From Paracoccaceae bacterium (GTDB taxonomy: Bacteria > Pseudomonadota > Alphaproteobacteria > Rhodobacterales > Rhodobacteraceae), in NCBI GenBank assembly GCA_023260935.1, contig JALQTL010000360.1:1-11707 (forward strand): DNA of 11,707 bases. Direction: 5' to 3'. The notes under the pieces were generated by a model. The model made no database searches, was not told where the DNA came from, and saw nothing but the letters and a program-made list of their open reading frames with translations. The number at the start of each line of letters is the position of its first letter. The stretch's first letter is position 1. Position numbers and translations under genes: made by a program. Shown in pieces: positions 6,016 through 11,707 of the stretch.

Positions 6016-7067
6016 ACGCTCTTGCCTCCCTTCTTTGCGCGCGGATTGCCCAGACGGGACCGATGACACTGGCCGATTACATGGCCGAATGCCTGATGCA
6101 CCCCGAACACGGCTATTACAGCACCCGTGATCCTTTTGGCTCCTTCGGCGATTTCACCACCGCGCCAGAGATCAGCCAGATGTTCGGCGAATTGCTGGGC
6201 CTTGCCATTGCCCAGGCGTGGATCGATCAGGGCCGCCCCCGCGGCACGCTGGCGGAATTGGGCCCGGGGCGCGGCACGCTGATGGCCGATATCCTGCGCG
6301 CGACCAAGGGCGTCGCCGGATTTCATGAGGCGCTGGAGGTGGTGCTGATGGAAGCCTCACCCACCCTGCGCGCCCGCCAGCGTGCCACATTGGGGGACGT
6401 TCGGGTGACATGGATCGACCATATCGACCAGTTGCCAGAGGCGCCGGTCTTTCTGGTTGCCAACGAATTCTTCGACGCCCTGCCGATCCGCCAATTCCAC
6501 CGCGATGGCGCGGGCTGGCGGGAAACGGTTGTCGGACTGGTCAACGGGCATCTGGCCGCCGGCAAGACGGCCCCCGCCCCGATGGCCGCCCTCGAACACC
6601 GCCTGAAGGATGTGCCCCCCGGCGGCATCGTCGAGATATGCCCGGCGGCCGCCCCCATCGCCGCCACCATTGGCAGACGCATCGTGGCCCATGGCGGGCT
6701 GGCGCTGATCTTCGATTATGGCGGCTGGCGATCTTTGGGGGATACGTTTCAGGCCATCTCTAGCCATGCCTTTGCCGACCCTTTTGCCGAGCCGGGGAAC
6801 GCCGACCTGACCGCTCATGTCGATTTCGAGGCGCTGGCCCTTGCCGCCCGCCCGGCCGCCGCGGCCTTTGACACGCAAGGCCGCGTGCTGGGGCGTCTGG
6901 GCATCGACGCCCGGGCCGAAGCGCTGGCCGCCCGGTTGCAGGGCCACGCTCTGCATTCGCACCGCGCCGCGCATAGGCGCTTGACCGATCCTTCGGAAAT
7001 GGGTTCGTTGTTCAAGGCGCTGGCCCTTTACCGCGCCACTACGCCGCCGCCCGCTGGATTTGATTGA
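6012..7067 (+). CDS. MidA/NDUFAF7-type class I SAM-dependent methyltransferase (COG1565)
   Basis: 351 residues from the ATG at 6012. The N-terminal segment MTLADYMAECLMHPEHGYYSTRDPFGSFGDFTTAPEISQMFGELLG (about 18-63) is the hallmark of the family whose eukaryotic member NDUFAF7 dimethylates an arginine of the complex I subunit NDUFS2. The SAM-binding loop is ELGPGRGTL at 82-90, followed by the acidic strand EVVLMEASPTLR (109-120) and ANEFFDALPIRQF (150-162). The family lengths agree. In bacteria the substrate is presumed to be the NuoD-type subunit, not shown here. The frame stays open upstream to 5775 inside lgt, but that extension is antisense-free shadow; the ATG overlaps the lgt stop (ATGA). 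The gene ends TGATG, sharing one base with pgeF. Confidence 0.9.
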   Translation: MNALASLLCARIAQTGPMTLADYMAECLMHPEHGYYSTRDPFGSFGDFTTAPEISQMFGELLGLAIAQAWIDQGRPRGTLAELGPGRGTLMADILRATKGVAGFHEALEVVLMEASPTLRARQRATLGDVRVTWIDHIDQLPEAPVFLVANEFFDALPIRQFHRDGAGWRETVVGLVNGHLAAGKTAPAPMAALEHRLKDVPPGGIVEICPAAAPIAATIGRRIVAHGGLALIFDYGGWRSLGDTFQAISSHAFADPFAEPGNADLTAHVDFEALALAARPAAAAFDTQGRVLGRLGIDARAEALAARLQGHALHSHRAAHRRLTDPSEMGSLFKALALYRATTPPPAGFD

Positions 7068-7825
7068 TGCCCACCCTGCTGGAAACGCTCACCTCGGATC
7101 TGATCCCCTGCCCGCACGGGTTCTTCACCCGCAAGGGCGGCGCATCTTCGGGGATATTTGCCGGCCTGAACTGCGGCATCGGATCTTCCGATCTGGCGGA
7201 GGCGGTCGCGATCAACCGGGCCCGGGTTGCCGAGGCCATGGAAGTGCCGCTGGATCACCTTGTCGGCGTGAATCAGGTGCATTCGCCCGATGTCATCCGG
7301 GTAGATGGCCCGCTGCCGGTGCGCCCACGCGCCGATGCGATGGTGACCGCCACCCCCGGCGTCGCCCTTTCGATCCTGACAGCCGATTGCCAGCCAGTGC
7401 TGTTTGCCGATGCCACCGCCGGCGTGGTGGGGGCAGCCCATGCCGGGTGGCGCGGCACTTTCGACGGGGTGCTTGAGGCAACGCTGGACGCGATGGAAGA
7501 CCTCGGCGCAGACAGGGCCCGAACGGTTGCCGTGATCGGCCCCTGCATCAGCCAGCGTGCCTATGAGGTGGGGCCGGAATTCTTTGAAACCTTCACCGAT
7601 GGCGATCCCGATGCCACCCGCTTCTTTGCCAATGGCACTGGCGACCGGATGCTGTTCGATCTGCCCGCCTATGGCCTGTTCCGGCTGCGCGCAGCGGGCA
7701 TCGGCGCAGCGGAATGGACGCGCCATTGCACCTATGCCGATCCGGACCGGTTCTTTTCCTATCGGCGCACCACCCATCTGGGCGAGGCCGACTACGGGCG
7801 GCTGATTTCGGTGATCCGGCTTTAG
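7067..7825 (+). CDS. pgeF: Peptidoglycan editing factor PgeF (YfiH/LACC1 family)
   Basis: 252 residues from the ATG at 7067. The family's metal-binding cysteine and histidines are present: His72 in VNQVHS, Cys108 in LTADCQP and His125 in AAHAGWRG. HGFFTRKGGASSG at 17-29 and GPCISQRAYEVG near 161-172 are further signatures. The E. coli enzyme removes wrongly incorporated L-serine-containing precursors from peptidoglycan synthesis; older records call the family polyphenol oxidase/laccase domain, and the LACC1 branch has purine nucleoside activities. A TTG at 7064 is in frame, but the ATG at 7067, sharing one base with the previous TGA, is the better start. It is the last gene of the lgt operon. 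Confidence 0.93.
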   Translation: MPTLLETLTSDLIPCPHGFFTRKGGASSGIFAGLNCGIGSSDLAEAVAINRARVAEAMEVPLDHLVGVNQVHSPDVIRVDGPLPVRPRADAMVTATPGVALSILTADCQPVLFADATAGVVGAAHAGWRGTFDGVLEATLDAMEDLGADRARTVAVIGPCISQRAYEVGPEFFETFTDGDPDATRFFANGTGDRMLFDLPAYGLFRLRAAGIGAAEWTRHCTYADPDRFFSYRRTTHLGEADYGRLISVIRL

Positions 7826-8086
7826 GGGCGCAAGACGGGGCAGGATCGGCCCCCGGATTGCCACAATTGCGGAAACAATCCGCGCCGATTGTTCGCGCTT
7901 TTCAGAAAAATCATCCAGATTTTATTCGATTACAATTCGTTACCAGGTCAAACCACTGCGCCACAATTCACCCACTTCCGGGCCAGAGAGGGCACAATCT
8001 TTGTCATTTCACGTCCGAACACTGCCCCAATGCGCGGGCATCCTGCCGCTATCAAGGATCAATGATCGCGCAGAAGGACCACTAAG
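7826..8086 (+). promoter_or_regulatory. 261-base leader region upstream of the small 53-codon gene
   Basis: This gap is AT-richer than its surroundings around 7900-7950. AACAATC (7874-7880) and GATTGTT (7887-7893) form a 7-bp inverted repeat with a 6-base loop, followed by CGCGCTTTTC; it may be the terminator of the lgt operon or an operator. GCGCTTTTC is followed by TACAAT (7931-7936), a good -10 look-alike without a clear -35. A seven-codon open frame (ATG at 8062, TAA at 8083-8085) with AAGGA upstream ends one base before the next start codon. No RNA family is recognised. Confidence 0.4.
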
Positions 8087-8248
8087 ATGAAAAAAGAACG
8101 CCGCTGGCTGAAATCCGTGATCGCCGCAAGCCTTGAGGCGCCCGTGGCCATGCCGTGGCAACGCGGAAGCCGCCGCAAGCCGGCTGCGCTGCGCAGCCTT
8201 GGTGCCCCTGCGCCCGTGACAAAGACCGTCACCGCCGCCGCGCGCTGA
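8087..8248 (+). CDS. Conserved-looking small basic protein of unknown function (53 aa)
   Basis: The protein starts MKKERRWLKSVIAASLEAPV and continues AMPWQRGSRRKPAALRSLGA, ending in AAR. It has 53 residues and is rich in Arg, Lys and Ala with almost no acidic residues. An ideal ribosome binding site, AGAAGGA (8072-8078), lies 8 bases before the ATG, and a terminator-like hairpin follows 47 bases after the stop, so it reads as a complete single-gene unit. From memory, short proteins with the pattern KKERRWLKSVIAA and LPW-x-RG-x-RR occur widely in Rhodobacteraceae as hypothetical proteins; I know no function. The basic helix suggests RNA, DNA or membrane-surface binding, which is a guess. It is too short for usual gene calling and may be missed. 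Confidence 0.7.
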   Translation: MKKERRWLKSVIAASLEAPVAMPWQRGSRRKPAALRSLGAPAPVTKTVTAAAR

Positions 8249-8295
8249 GATTCGGCCCGATCAGGCCGCTTCGTCCCCCGATTGCGAACAATCCC

Positions 8296-8326
8296 AAGGC
8301 CGTAGCATTGATAAGCCACGGCCTTT
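8296..8326 (+). terminator. Probable terminator of the small 53-codon gene
   Basis: AAGGCCGT (8296-8303) and ACGGCCTT (8318-8325) form a perfect 8-bp stem, extended inside by GC/GC after one mismatch. It begins 47 bases after the stop codon and is followed by a T-containing tail (TTTCATC, later TTTGTTTTG). The A-rich left flank is weak, so it is mainly a + strand terminator. Confidence 0.6.
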
Positions 8327-8462
8327 CATCAATCAGAAATTTGTTTTGACTGGCTGCCTCACTCCGGCCATCTTTGCCACATCACGGTCATCCGCCCTCG
8401 GGCGGACCTGACAACGGCGTAAGACCCTGCAAATGGGGCGGCGTTCACAGGCATGAACCTTG

Positions 8463-8553
8463 CTATGGCAAAGGCGGCTCCGGTGCACCTCTGGCACGTT
8501 AACGGGGCCGCTTTGCATTTGTCTGGCTCGTCAACGGGGCCGCTTTGCATTTG
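8463..8553. repeat. 32-bp tandem repeat with an inverted degenerate copy; possible IS21-like end remnant
   Basis: Two adjacent 32-base units occupy 8490-8521 and 8522-8553 and differ at only two positions. Each ends in the same 21 bases, beginning AACGGGGCCGCTTTGC and ending ATTTG (8501-8521 and 8533-8553). An inverted, more degenerate copy (CCGGAGCCGCCTTTGCCAT on the - strand) lies at about 8463-8483, and a still weaker inverted one at 8428-8446. Several short repeats pointing the same way at one side and inverted at the other resemble the ends of IS21-family elements, whose end repeats carry a similar GGCC-x-C-TTTTGCAT core (from memory). No transposase is present. Confidence 0.6.
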
Positions 8554-8588
8554 GGCCGGCCCGGAATGTGACACAGATGGCCCGGACC

Positions 8589-9089
8589 TCAGGCCGATTT
8601 TGCCAGCCGTTCTTCCAGCACGTCGAAAGGCACGCCGGGTTCATCCTTTGCACAGCGGATGACAAGGCTGGTCTTCACGTTCGAAACATTCTCGGCCTTC
8701 AGAAGGTCGCCAGTCAGAAAGCGCTGGAACGACGAAAGGTCAGGCGCAACGCATTTCAGAATAAAGTCTATCTCGCCATTCAGCATGTGGCATTCACGCA
8801 CAAGCGGCCATGCCCGGCAGCGGGCCTCGAACGCGCTCAGATCCGCCTCGGCCTGGCTTTGCAGGCGCACCATGGCAAAGACCTGCACCTCGAACCCCAG
8901 TTCGCGGGCATCGATATCGGCGTGGTATCCCTTGACATAGCCCGCCTCTTCCAAGGTACGCACCCGGCGCAGACAGGGCGGCGCAGAGATGCCCACCCGC
9001 TTGGCCAGTTCCACATTGGTCATCCGCCCATCGGCCTGCAACTCGGCCAGGATGTGACGATCTATCGGGTCCAGTTTAGAGCCGGCCAT
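8589..9089 (-). CDS. Lrp/AsnC family transcriptional regulator
   Basis: 166 residues, typical. The N-terminal helix-turn-helix spans about 22-50 (LDPIDRHILAELQADGRMTNVELAKRVG, then SAPPCLRRVRTLEEAGYVKGY), followed by the ligand-binding/oligomerisation (RAM) domain from about 66 (FEVQVFAMVRLQ to NVKTSLVIR). It binds DNA as an octamer or similar assembly and usually responds to an amino acid; the ligand is not readable. The start at 9089 has GGAGG 5 bases upstream. It diverges from trxB across a 196-base region with an operator-like palindrome, which suggests autoregulation and possible control of trxB. The same neighbourhood is, as I recall, common in Rhodobacteraceae. Confidence 0.93.
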   Translation of the reverse strand: MAGSKLDPIDRHILAELQADGRMTNVELAKRVGISAPPCLRRVRTLEEAGYVKGYHADIDARELGFEVQVFAMVRLQSQAEADLSAFEARCRAWPLVRECHMLNGEIDFILKCVAPDLSSFQRFLTGDLLKAENVSNVKTSLVIRCAKDEPGVPFDVLEERLAKSA

Positions 9090-9111
9090 GACTGCCTCCG
9101 TCTTCTTTGCC

Positions 9112-9160
9112 TATCTAGGCACTTGAATGCCTCTGCGCAATAATATTTCAACTTTGCGCA
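9112..9160 (-). promoter_or_regulatory. Candidate promoter of the lrp-like gene with Lrp-type operator
   Basis: TGCGCAA (9134-9140) and TTGCGCA (9154-9160) are perfect inverted arms around a 13-base AT-rich centre, the usual shape of Lrp/AsnC sites. On the - strand TTGCGC (9135-9140) can be a -35 with TAGATA (9112-9117) 17 bases on as -10, so the palindrome covers the -35 as expected for autorepression. Another half-site-like TTTCGCAAAG lies near 9178-9187, toward trxB. Confidence 0.5.
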
Positions 9161-9229
9161 GCTTTATTTCGCCCATGTTTCGCAAAGCGGCCTGCTCTGG
9201 CAACTTGCAGCGCCAATAACAACAGGGGC

Positions 9230-9258
9230 TTTCCGCCCGCGCCCTGCCCGCCTATATG
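9230..9258 (+). promoter_or_regulatory. Weak candidate trxB promoter
   Basis: TTTCCG (9230-9235) and TATATG (9253-9258) are 17 bases apart and lie about 30 bases before the trxB start. The -10 fits four of six consensus bases, the -35 three. The ribosome binding site is GAGGG at 9277-9281. Confidence 0.3.
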
Positions 9259-9285
9259 GTAGGCCCGGCTAGAACAGAGGGCACC

Positions 9286-10224
9286 ATGGGCGAGACTCGG
9301 CACACACGCGTATTGATCATCGGTTCGGGTCCGGCGGGCTACACCGCCGCCGTTTATTCCGCAAGGGCCATGCTGAACCCCATTCTGGTGCAGGGTCTTC
9401 AGCCCGGCGGCCAACTGACCATCACCACCGAAGTGGAAAACTGGCCCGGTGACACGCATGTTCAAGGCCCCGATCTGATGGTGCGGATGCAGGCCCATGC
9501 CGAAGCGATGGGGGCCGAGGTGATCAGCGATTACATCTCGTCGCTCGACCTGTCTTCCCGCCCCTTCACCGCCAAGGCCGACAGCGGCACGACCTTCACC
9601 GCCGATGCGGTGATCCTCGCCACAGGTGCGCAGGCCAAATGGCTGGGCCTGCCGTCCGAAGAAAAGTTCAAGGGATTCGGTGTTTCCGCCTGCGCCACCT
9701 GCGACGGTTTCTTCTATCGCGGCAAAGAGGTGGTGGTGATCGGCGGGGGCAACACGGCAGTGGAAGAAGCGCTTTTCCTGACCAATTTCGCAACCAAGGT
9801 CACGCTGATTCATCGGCGCGACAGTCTGCGCGCCGAAAAGATCATGCAGGACCGGCTGTTCAAGCACCCCAAGGTCGAAGTGCTGTGGAACCATTCCGTG
9901 ACCGAGGTGCTGGGCGATGAAACCCCGCTTGGCGTCACGGCCGTGCGCGCCACCCACGTCGAAACTGGGAAGACCACCGATATCCCCTGCGCCGGCTTCT
10001 TTGTGGCCATTGGCCATGCGCCGGCCAGCGAACTGGTCAAGGACCAGCTGGAGCTGCACAACGGCGGCTCTGTAAAGGTGGAACCGGGCAGCACCCGCAC
10101 CTCCATCCCCGGGGTCTTTGCCGCCGGTGACCTGACGGACCACATCTATCGTCAGGCCGTGACCAGCGCCGGCATGGGCTGCATGGCTGCCTTGGACGCC
10201 GAGAAGTTTCTGGCCGGCCACTGA
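9286..10224 (+). CDS. trxB: Thioredoxin-disulfide reductase
   Basis: 312 residues. This cytosolic FAD enzyme passes electrons from NADPH to thioredoxin. Signatures: FAD loop IIGSGPAGYTAAVYSARA at 11-28, GGQLTITTEVENWPG at 41-55, redox motif CATC at 136-139 within ACATCDGFFYRG, NADPH loop GGGNTAVEE at 153-161, the 2'-phosphate-binding HRRDSLRAEK at 176-185, and the C-terminal FAD motif AAGDLTDHIYRQAVTSAGMG starting near 279. The ATG at 9286 with GAGGG upstream was chosen over an in-frame upstream GTG/ATG group near 9256, which overlaps the likely promoter. The following RES gene begins at the stop codon. Confidence 0.97.
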   Translation: MGETRHTRVLIIGSGPAGYTAAVYSARAMLNPILVQGLQPGGQLTITTEVENWPGDTHVQGPDLMVRMQAHAEAMGAEVISDYISSLDLSSRPFTAKADSGTTFTADAVILATGAQAKWLGLPSEEKFKGFGVSACATCDGFFYRGKEVVVIGGGNTAVEEALFLTNFATKVTLIHRRDSLRAEKIMQDRLFKHPKVEVLWNHSVTEVLGDETPLGVTAVRATHVETGKTTDIPCAGFFVAIGHAPASELVKDQLELHNGGSVKVEPGSTRTSIPGVFAAGDLTDHIYRQAVTSAGMGCMAALDAEKFLAGH

Positions 10225-10694
10225 CCGGCGGCCGCGTCCTGCGCCGCGCCCTGCCCTTTTCCGGCACGCTCTGGCGGGCTTTGTCCGCCGGGGCGGACCC
10301 GCTGGCGGCCGTGCAATCGCCCGAAGGGCGGTTCCATCATCATAGTGGGCAGACGGCGATCTACGGCTCGCTGACGCCTGAAGGCTGTGCGGTGGCGATC
10401 CGGCGCTATCTGCGCGCCGATGATCCGTCGCGTATCGTGGTGCCATTGCAGATCAAGGCACATGCCGTGCTGAACATGACCGGAAACCCGGCACTGTCCG
10501 TGGTCTGGCAGGATATTCGCGCTGCGGGACAAGACGCGCCGACATGGTTGTTTTCCGATGCCGCGCGGGCGGCGGGGGCACAGGGATTGCTCTATTCCTC
10601 ACGCTCCCGGCCCGATCTGACGCATCTGGTGCTGTTCGACCCGGGCGTCATACGCTGCGTCGGGCCAGCGCAGGCCTTTCCGTCACAAGCCTGA
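10221..10694 (+). CDS. RES-domain protein, start probably CTG
   Basis: 157 residues if started at CTG 10221. RES-domain features run in order: GTLWRAL (Trp18-Arg19), then DPLAAVQSPEGRFHHHSGQTAIYGSLTPEG with Arg37 and Tyr48, and a C-terminal APTWLFSDAARAAGAQGLLYSSRSRPDLTHLVLF. RES proteins include NAD+-degrading toxins of Xre-RES pairs; in those the N-terminal Arg and the Tyr line the NAD+ pocket. No Xre-type antitoxin gene lies beside it, so toxin function is unproven. There is no ATG, GTG or TTG in frame before TTG 10281, yet a TTG start would drop the WR motif; CTG at 10221 overlaps the trxB TGA (CTGA), mirroring the usual ATGA coupling. Other in-frame CTG codons (10239, 10251) are possible. 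Confidence 0.7.
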   Translation: MTGGRVLRRALPFSGTLWRALSAGADPLAAVQSPEGRFHHHSGQTAIYGSLTPEGCAVAIRRYLRADDPSRIVVPLQIKAHAVLNMTGNPALSVVWQDIRAAGQDAPTWLFSDAARAAGAQGLLYSSRSRPDLTHLVLFDPGVIRCVGPAQAFPSQA

Positions 10695-10745
10695 AGGAAA
10701 TGCGCCCACTTCAATGCCGCAATGCAGAAAACCCGCCGCGCTTGC

Positions 10746-10775
10746 GCCAAAACCGCAGCATTTTGGCCTTTTCTT
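10746..10775 (+). terminator. Probable terminator after trxB and the RES gene
   Basis: GCCAAAA (10746-10752) and TTTTGGC (10761-10767) form a perfect 7-bp stem with an 8-base loop, followed by CTTTTCTT. It lies about 50 bases after the RES stop codon. The stem is AT-rich, but the T-run fits a rho-independent terminator. Confidence 0.5.
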
Positions 10776-10812
10776 CCTTGCCTTGCTGGGCTCTTGCTTG
10801 ATTTCGGTCACA

Positions 10813-10837
10813 ATCGCGCGCTACAGCCCCGCGCGAT
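10813..10837. other. Inverted repeat upstream of the ATP sulfurylase gene
   Basis: ATCGCGC (10813-10819) and GCGCGAT (10831-10837) are perfect arms around 11 bases, about 48 bases before the sulfurylase start. TTGATT at 10798-10803 could be a -35 but lacks a convincing -10. The repeat may be an operator or a leader hairpin. No known riboswitch is recognised in 10695-10884. Confidence 0.3.
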
Positions 10838-10884
10838 CGACGGGCCCTGCGCCCGCTGCGACGACTGCTTGAAAGGCGTGACCG

Positions 10885-11707
10885 ATGTCTCTTCCCAACC
10901 TTGCTCCGGTGCCGGAGCTTTATGTGTCTTACGAATCCGCCCAGAAACTGAAGCACGAGGCGGGCGCCCTGCCGTCATGGGATATGACCCCACGCCAGAT
11001 CTGCGATCTTGAACTGTTGATGAACGGCGGCTTTCATCCGCTCAAGGGCTTCATGTCAGAAGCCGATTACGACAATGTGGTCGAGAATATGCGCACCGCT
11101 TCGGGCGCGCTGTTCCCGATCCCGATCACACTGGATGTGAACGAAAAATTCGCCGAAACCGTGGAACCCGGGCAGGACATCGCGCTGCGTGATCAGGAAG
11201 GTGTGATCCTTGCCATCCTGTCGGTTACCGACAAATGGGTGCCAAACAAGACGCGTGAGGCGGAAAAGGTCTTTGGCGCCGATGATCTGGCGCATCCATC
11301 GGTGAATTACCTGCACAATCAGGCCGGAAAGGTCTATCTGGGCGGGCCGATCACCGGCATCCAGCAGCCGGTACATTACGACTTCAAGGCCCGGCGCGAC
11401 ACACCGAACGAGCTGCGCGCCTTCTTCCGCAAGATGGGCTGGCGCAAGGTCGTGGCCTTCCAGACCCGCAACCCGCTGCACCGCGCACACCAGGAACTGA
11501 CCTTCCGCGCCGCGAAAGAGGCTCAGGCCAACCTGCTGATCCACCCCGTGGTCGGCATGACCAAGCCCGGCGACGTCGATCACTTCACCCGCGTGCGCTG
11601 CTACGAGGCGGTGCTGGACAAATACCCGGCGGCGACGACGCAGCTCAGCCTTCTGAACCTCGCGATGCGGATGGGCGGCCCGCGCGAGGCGGTCTGGCAC
11701 GGCCTCA
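10885..11707 (+). CDS. Sulfate adenylyltransferase, probably fused to APS kinase (partial)
   Basis: 274 residues are visible and the frame runs off the right edge. ATP sulfurylase forms adenylyl sulfate (APS) from ATP and sulfate in the cytosol, the first step of sulfate assimilation. Visible signatures: LMNGGFHPLKGFM at 45-57, the nucleotide-binding/catalytic QTRNPLHRAH at 193-202, then HPVVGMTKPGDVDHFTRVRCYE near 220-241, the start of the family's C-terminal active-site region. This single-chain type, rather than CysD/CysN, is usually followed in Rhodobacteraceae by an APS kinase domain in the same protein (about 570 residues), so a bifunctional enzyme is likely but not visible. The ATG at 10885 has GAAAGG 8 bases upstream. 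Confidence 0.9.
   Translation, partial: MSLPNLAPVPELYVSYESAQKLKHEAGALPSWDMTPRQICDLELLMNGGFHPLKGFMSEADYDNVVENMRTASGALFPIPITLDVNEKFAETVEPGQDIALRDQEGVILAILSVTDKWVPNKTREAEKVFGADDLAHPSVNYLHNQAGKVYLGGPITGIQQPVHYDFKARRDTPNELRAFFRKMGWRKVVAFQTRNPLHRAHQELTFRAAKEAQANLLIHPVVGMTKPGDVDHFTRVRCYEAVLDKYPAATTQLSLLNLAMRMGGPREAVWHGL

Larger units (their letters stand above)
8249..8588. other. 340-base non-coding region with terminator, hairpin and repeat cluster
   Basis: Between the small gene and the lrp-like gene no open frame has family resemblance. From left to right it holds an 8-bp terminator hairpin (8296-8325), a hairpin at 8387-8412 (GTCA plus TCCGCC pairing with GGCGGA plus TGAC, CTCG loop, 2-base bulge), a cluster of direct and inverted repeats (8428-8553), and a GGGCCGGCCC palindrome at 8553-8562, shortly after the lrp-like stop on the - strand. 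Confidence 0.6.

Noticed and set aside
7064..7066. TTG at 7064 as the pgeF start
   Set aside because: The ATG three bases later overlaps the preceding stop by one base and fits the coupled arrangement better.
7991..8006. GGCAC-N5-TTG sequence resembling a sigma-54 promoter
   Set aside because: The -12 element reads TTGTC instead of TTGC, and the -24 element lacks the leading T; no enhancer-binding site or activator gene is nearby.
8490..8553. Tandem repeats considered as a CRISPR array
   Set aside because: The two units are directly adjacent with no spacers, and no cas genes are present.
8453..9143. Open frames on the + strand across the repeats and the lrp-like gene
   Set aside because: They are driven by the tandem repeat and by the shadow of the Lrp-family gene; no ribosome binding site or family resemblance is seen.

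Overview
The window is GC-rich chromosomal DNA with alphaproteobacterial character, most likely from the family Rhodobacteraceae. That placement rests on gene content and order (a UbiK-type gene divergent from lgt; lgt, a MidA/NDUFAF7-type methyltransferase and pgeF packed together; an Lrp-type regulator divergent from trxB), on a short Hint-domain protein of a kind I associate with this family, and on the GC-rich stem followed by AAATACTCCC that is common between genes in this group. It is inferred from sequence only. Most of the window is ordinary housekeeping DNA. I see no prophage, integron, CRISPR array, rRNA or tRNA.

Left part (1-4397). The window opens in the 3' end of a FadB/FadJ-like beta-oxidation gene on the + strand. 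Everything from 256 to 4397 reads on the - strand. In transcription order it is a YbjN-domain protein, proC, a CsaA-type tRNA-binding protein and a D-2-hydroxyacid dehydrogenase. The last three are packed with a 4-base overlap and a zero-base gap. A long imperfect palindrome (1673-1757) closes this operon, followed by a sulfotransferase and a Hint-domain protein.

Centre (4398-8588). A 367-base gap holds a terminator-like hairpin. The ubiK-like gene (-) and lgt (+) diverge from a compact intergenic region with a strong inverted repeat. lgt, the MidA-type gene and pgeF overlap by 4 and 1 bases, so they are probably one translationally coupled operon. After pgeF comes a gene-poor stretch holding one convincing small gene (53 codons, strong ribosome binding site, terminator) and a cluster of short direct and inverted repeats (8428-8553) that looks like the remains of a small mobile element.

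Right part (8589-11707). An Lrp/AsnC regulator (-) and trxB (+) diverge around a palindrome that is a good candidate Lrp-family operator. A RES-domain gene follows trxB so closely that its best start is a CTG overlapping the trxB stop codon. The window ends inside an ATP sulfurylase gene, probably the bifunctional ATP sulfurylase/APS kinase.

Functional links: lgt acts on prelipoproteins, pgeF guards peptidoglycan composition, and ubiK and the MidA-type gene serve the respiratory chain (ubiquinone synthesis and complex I assembly). ATP sulfurylase/APS kinase would supply PAPS, the donor used by the sulfotransferase about 9 kb away. The points most worth a second look are the repeat cluster at 8428-8553, the CTG-started RES gene without an antitoxin, the 53-residue protein, and the inverted repeats placed over promoters or the proC ribosome binding site.
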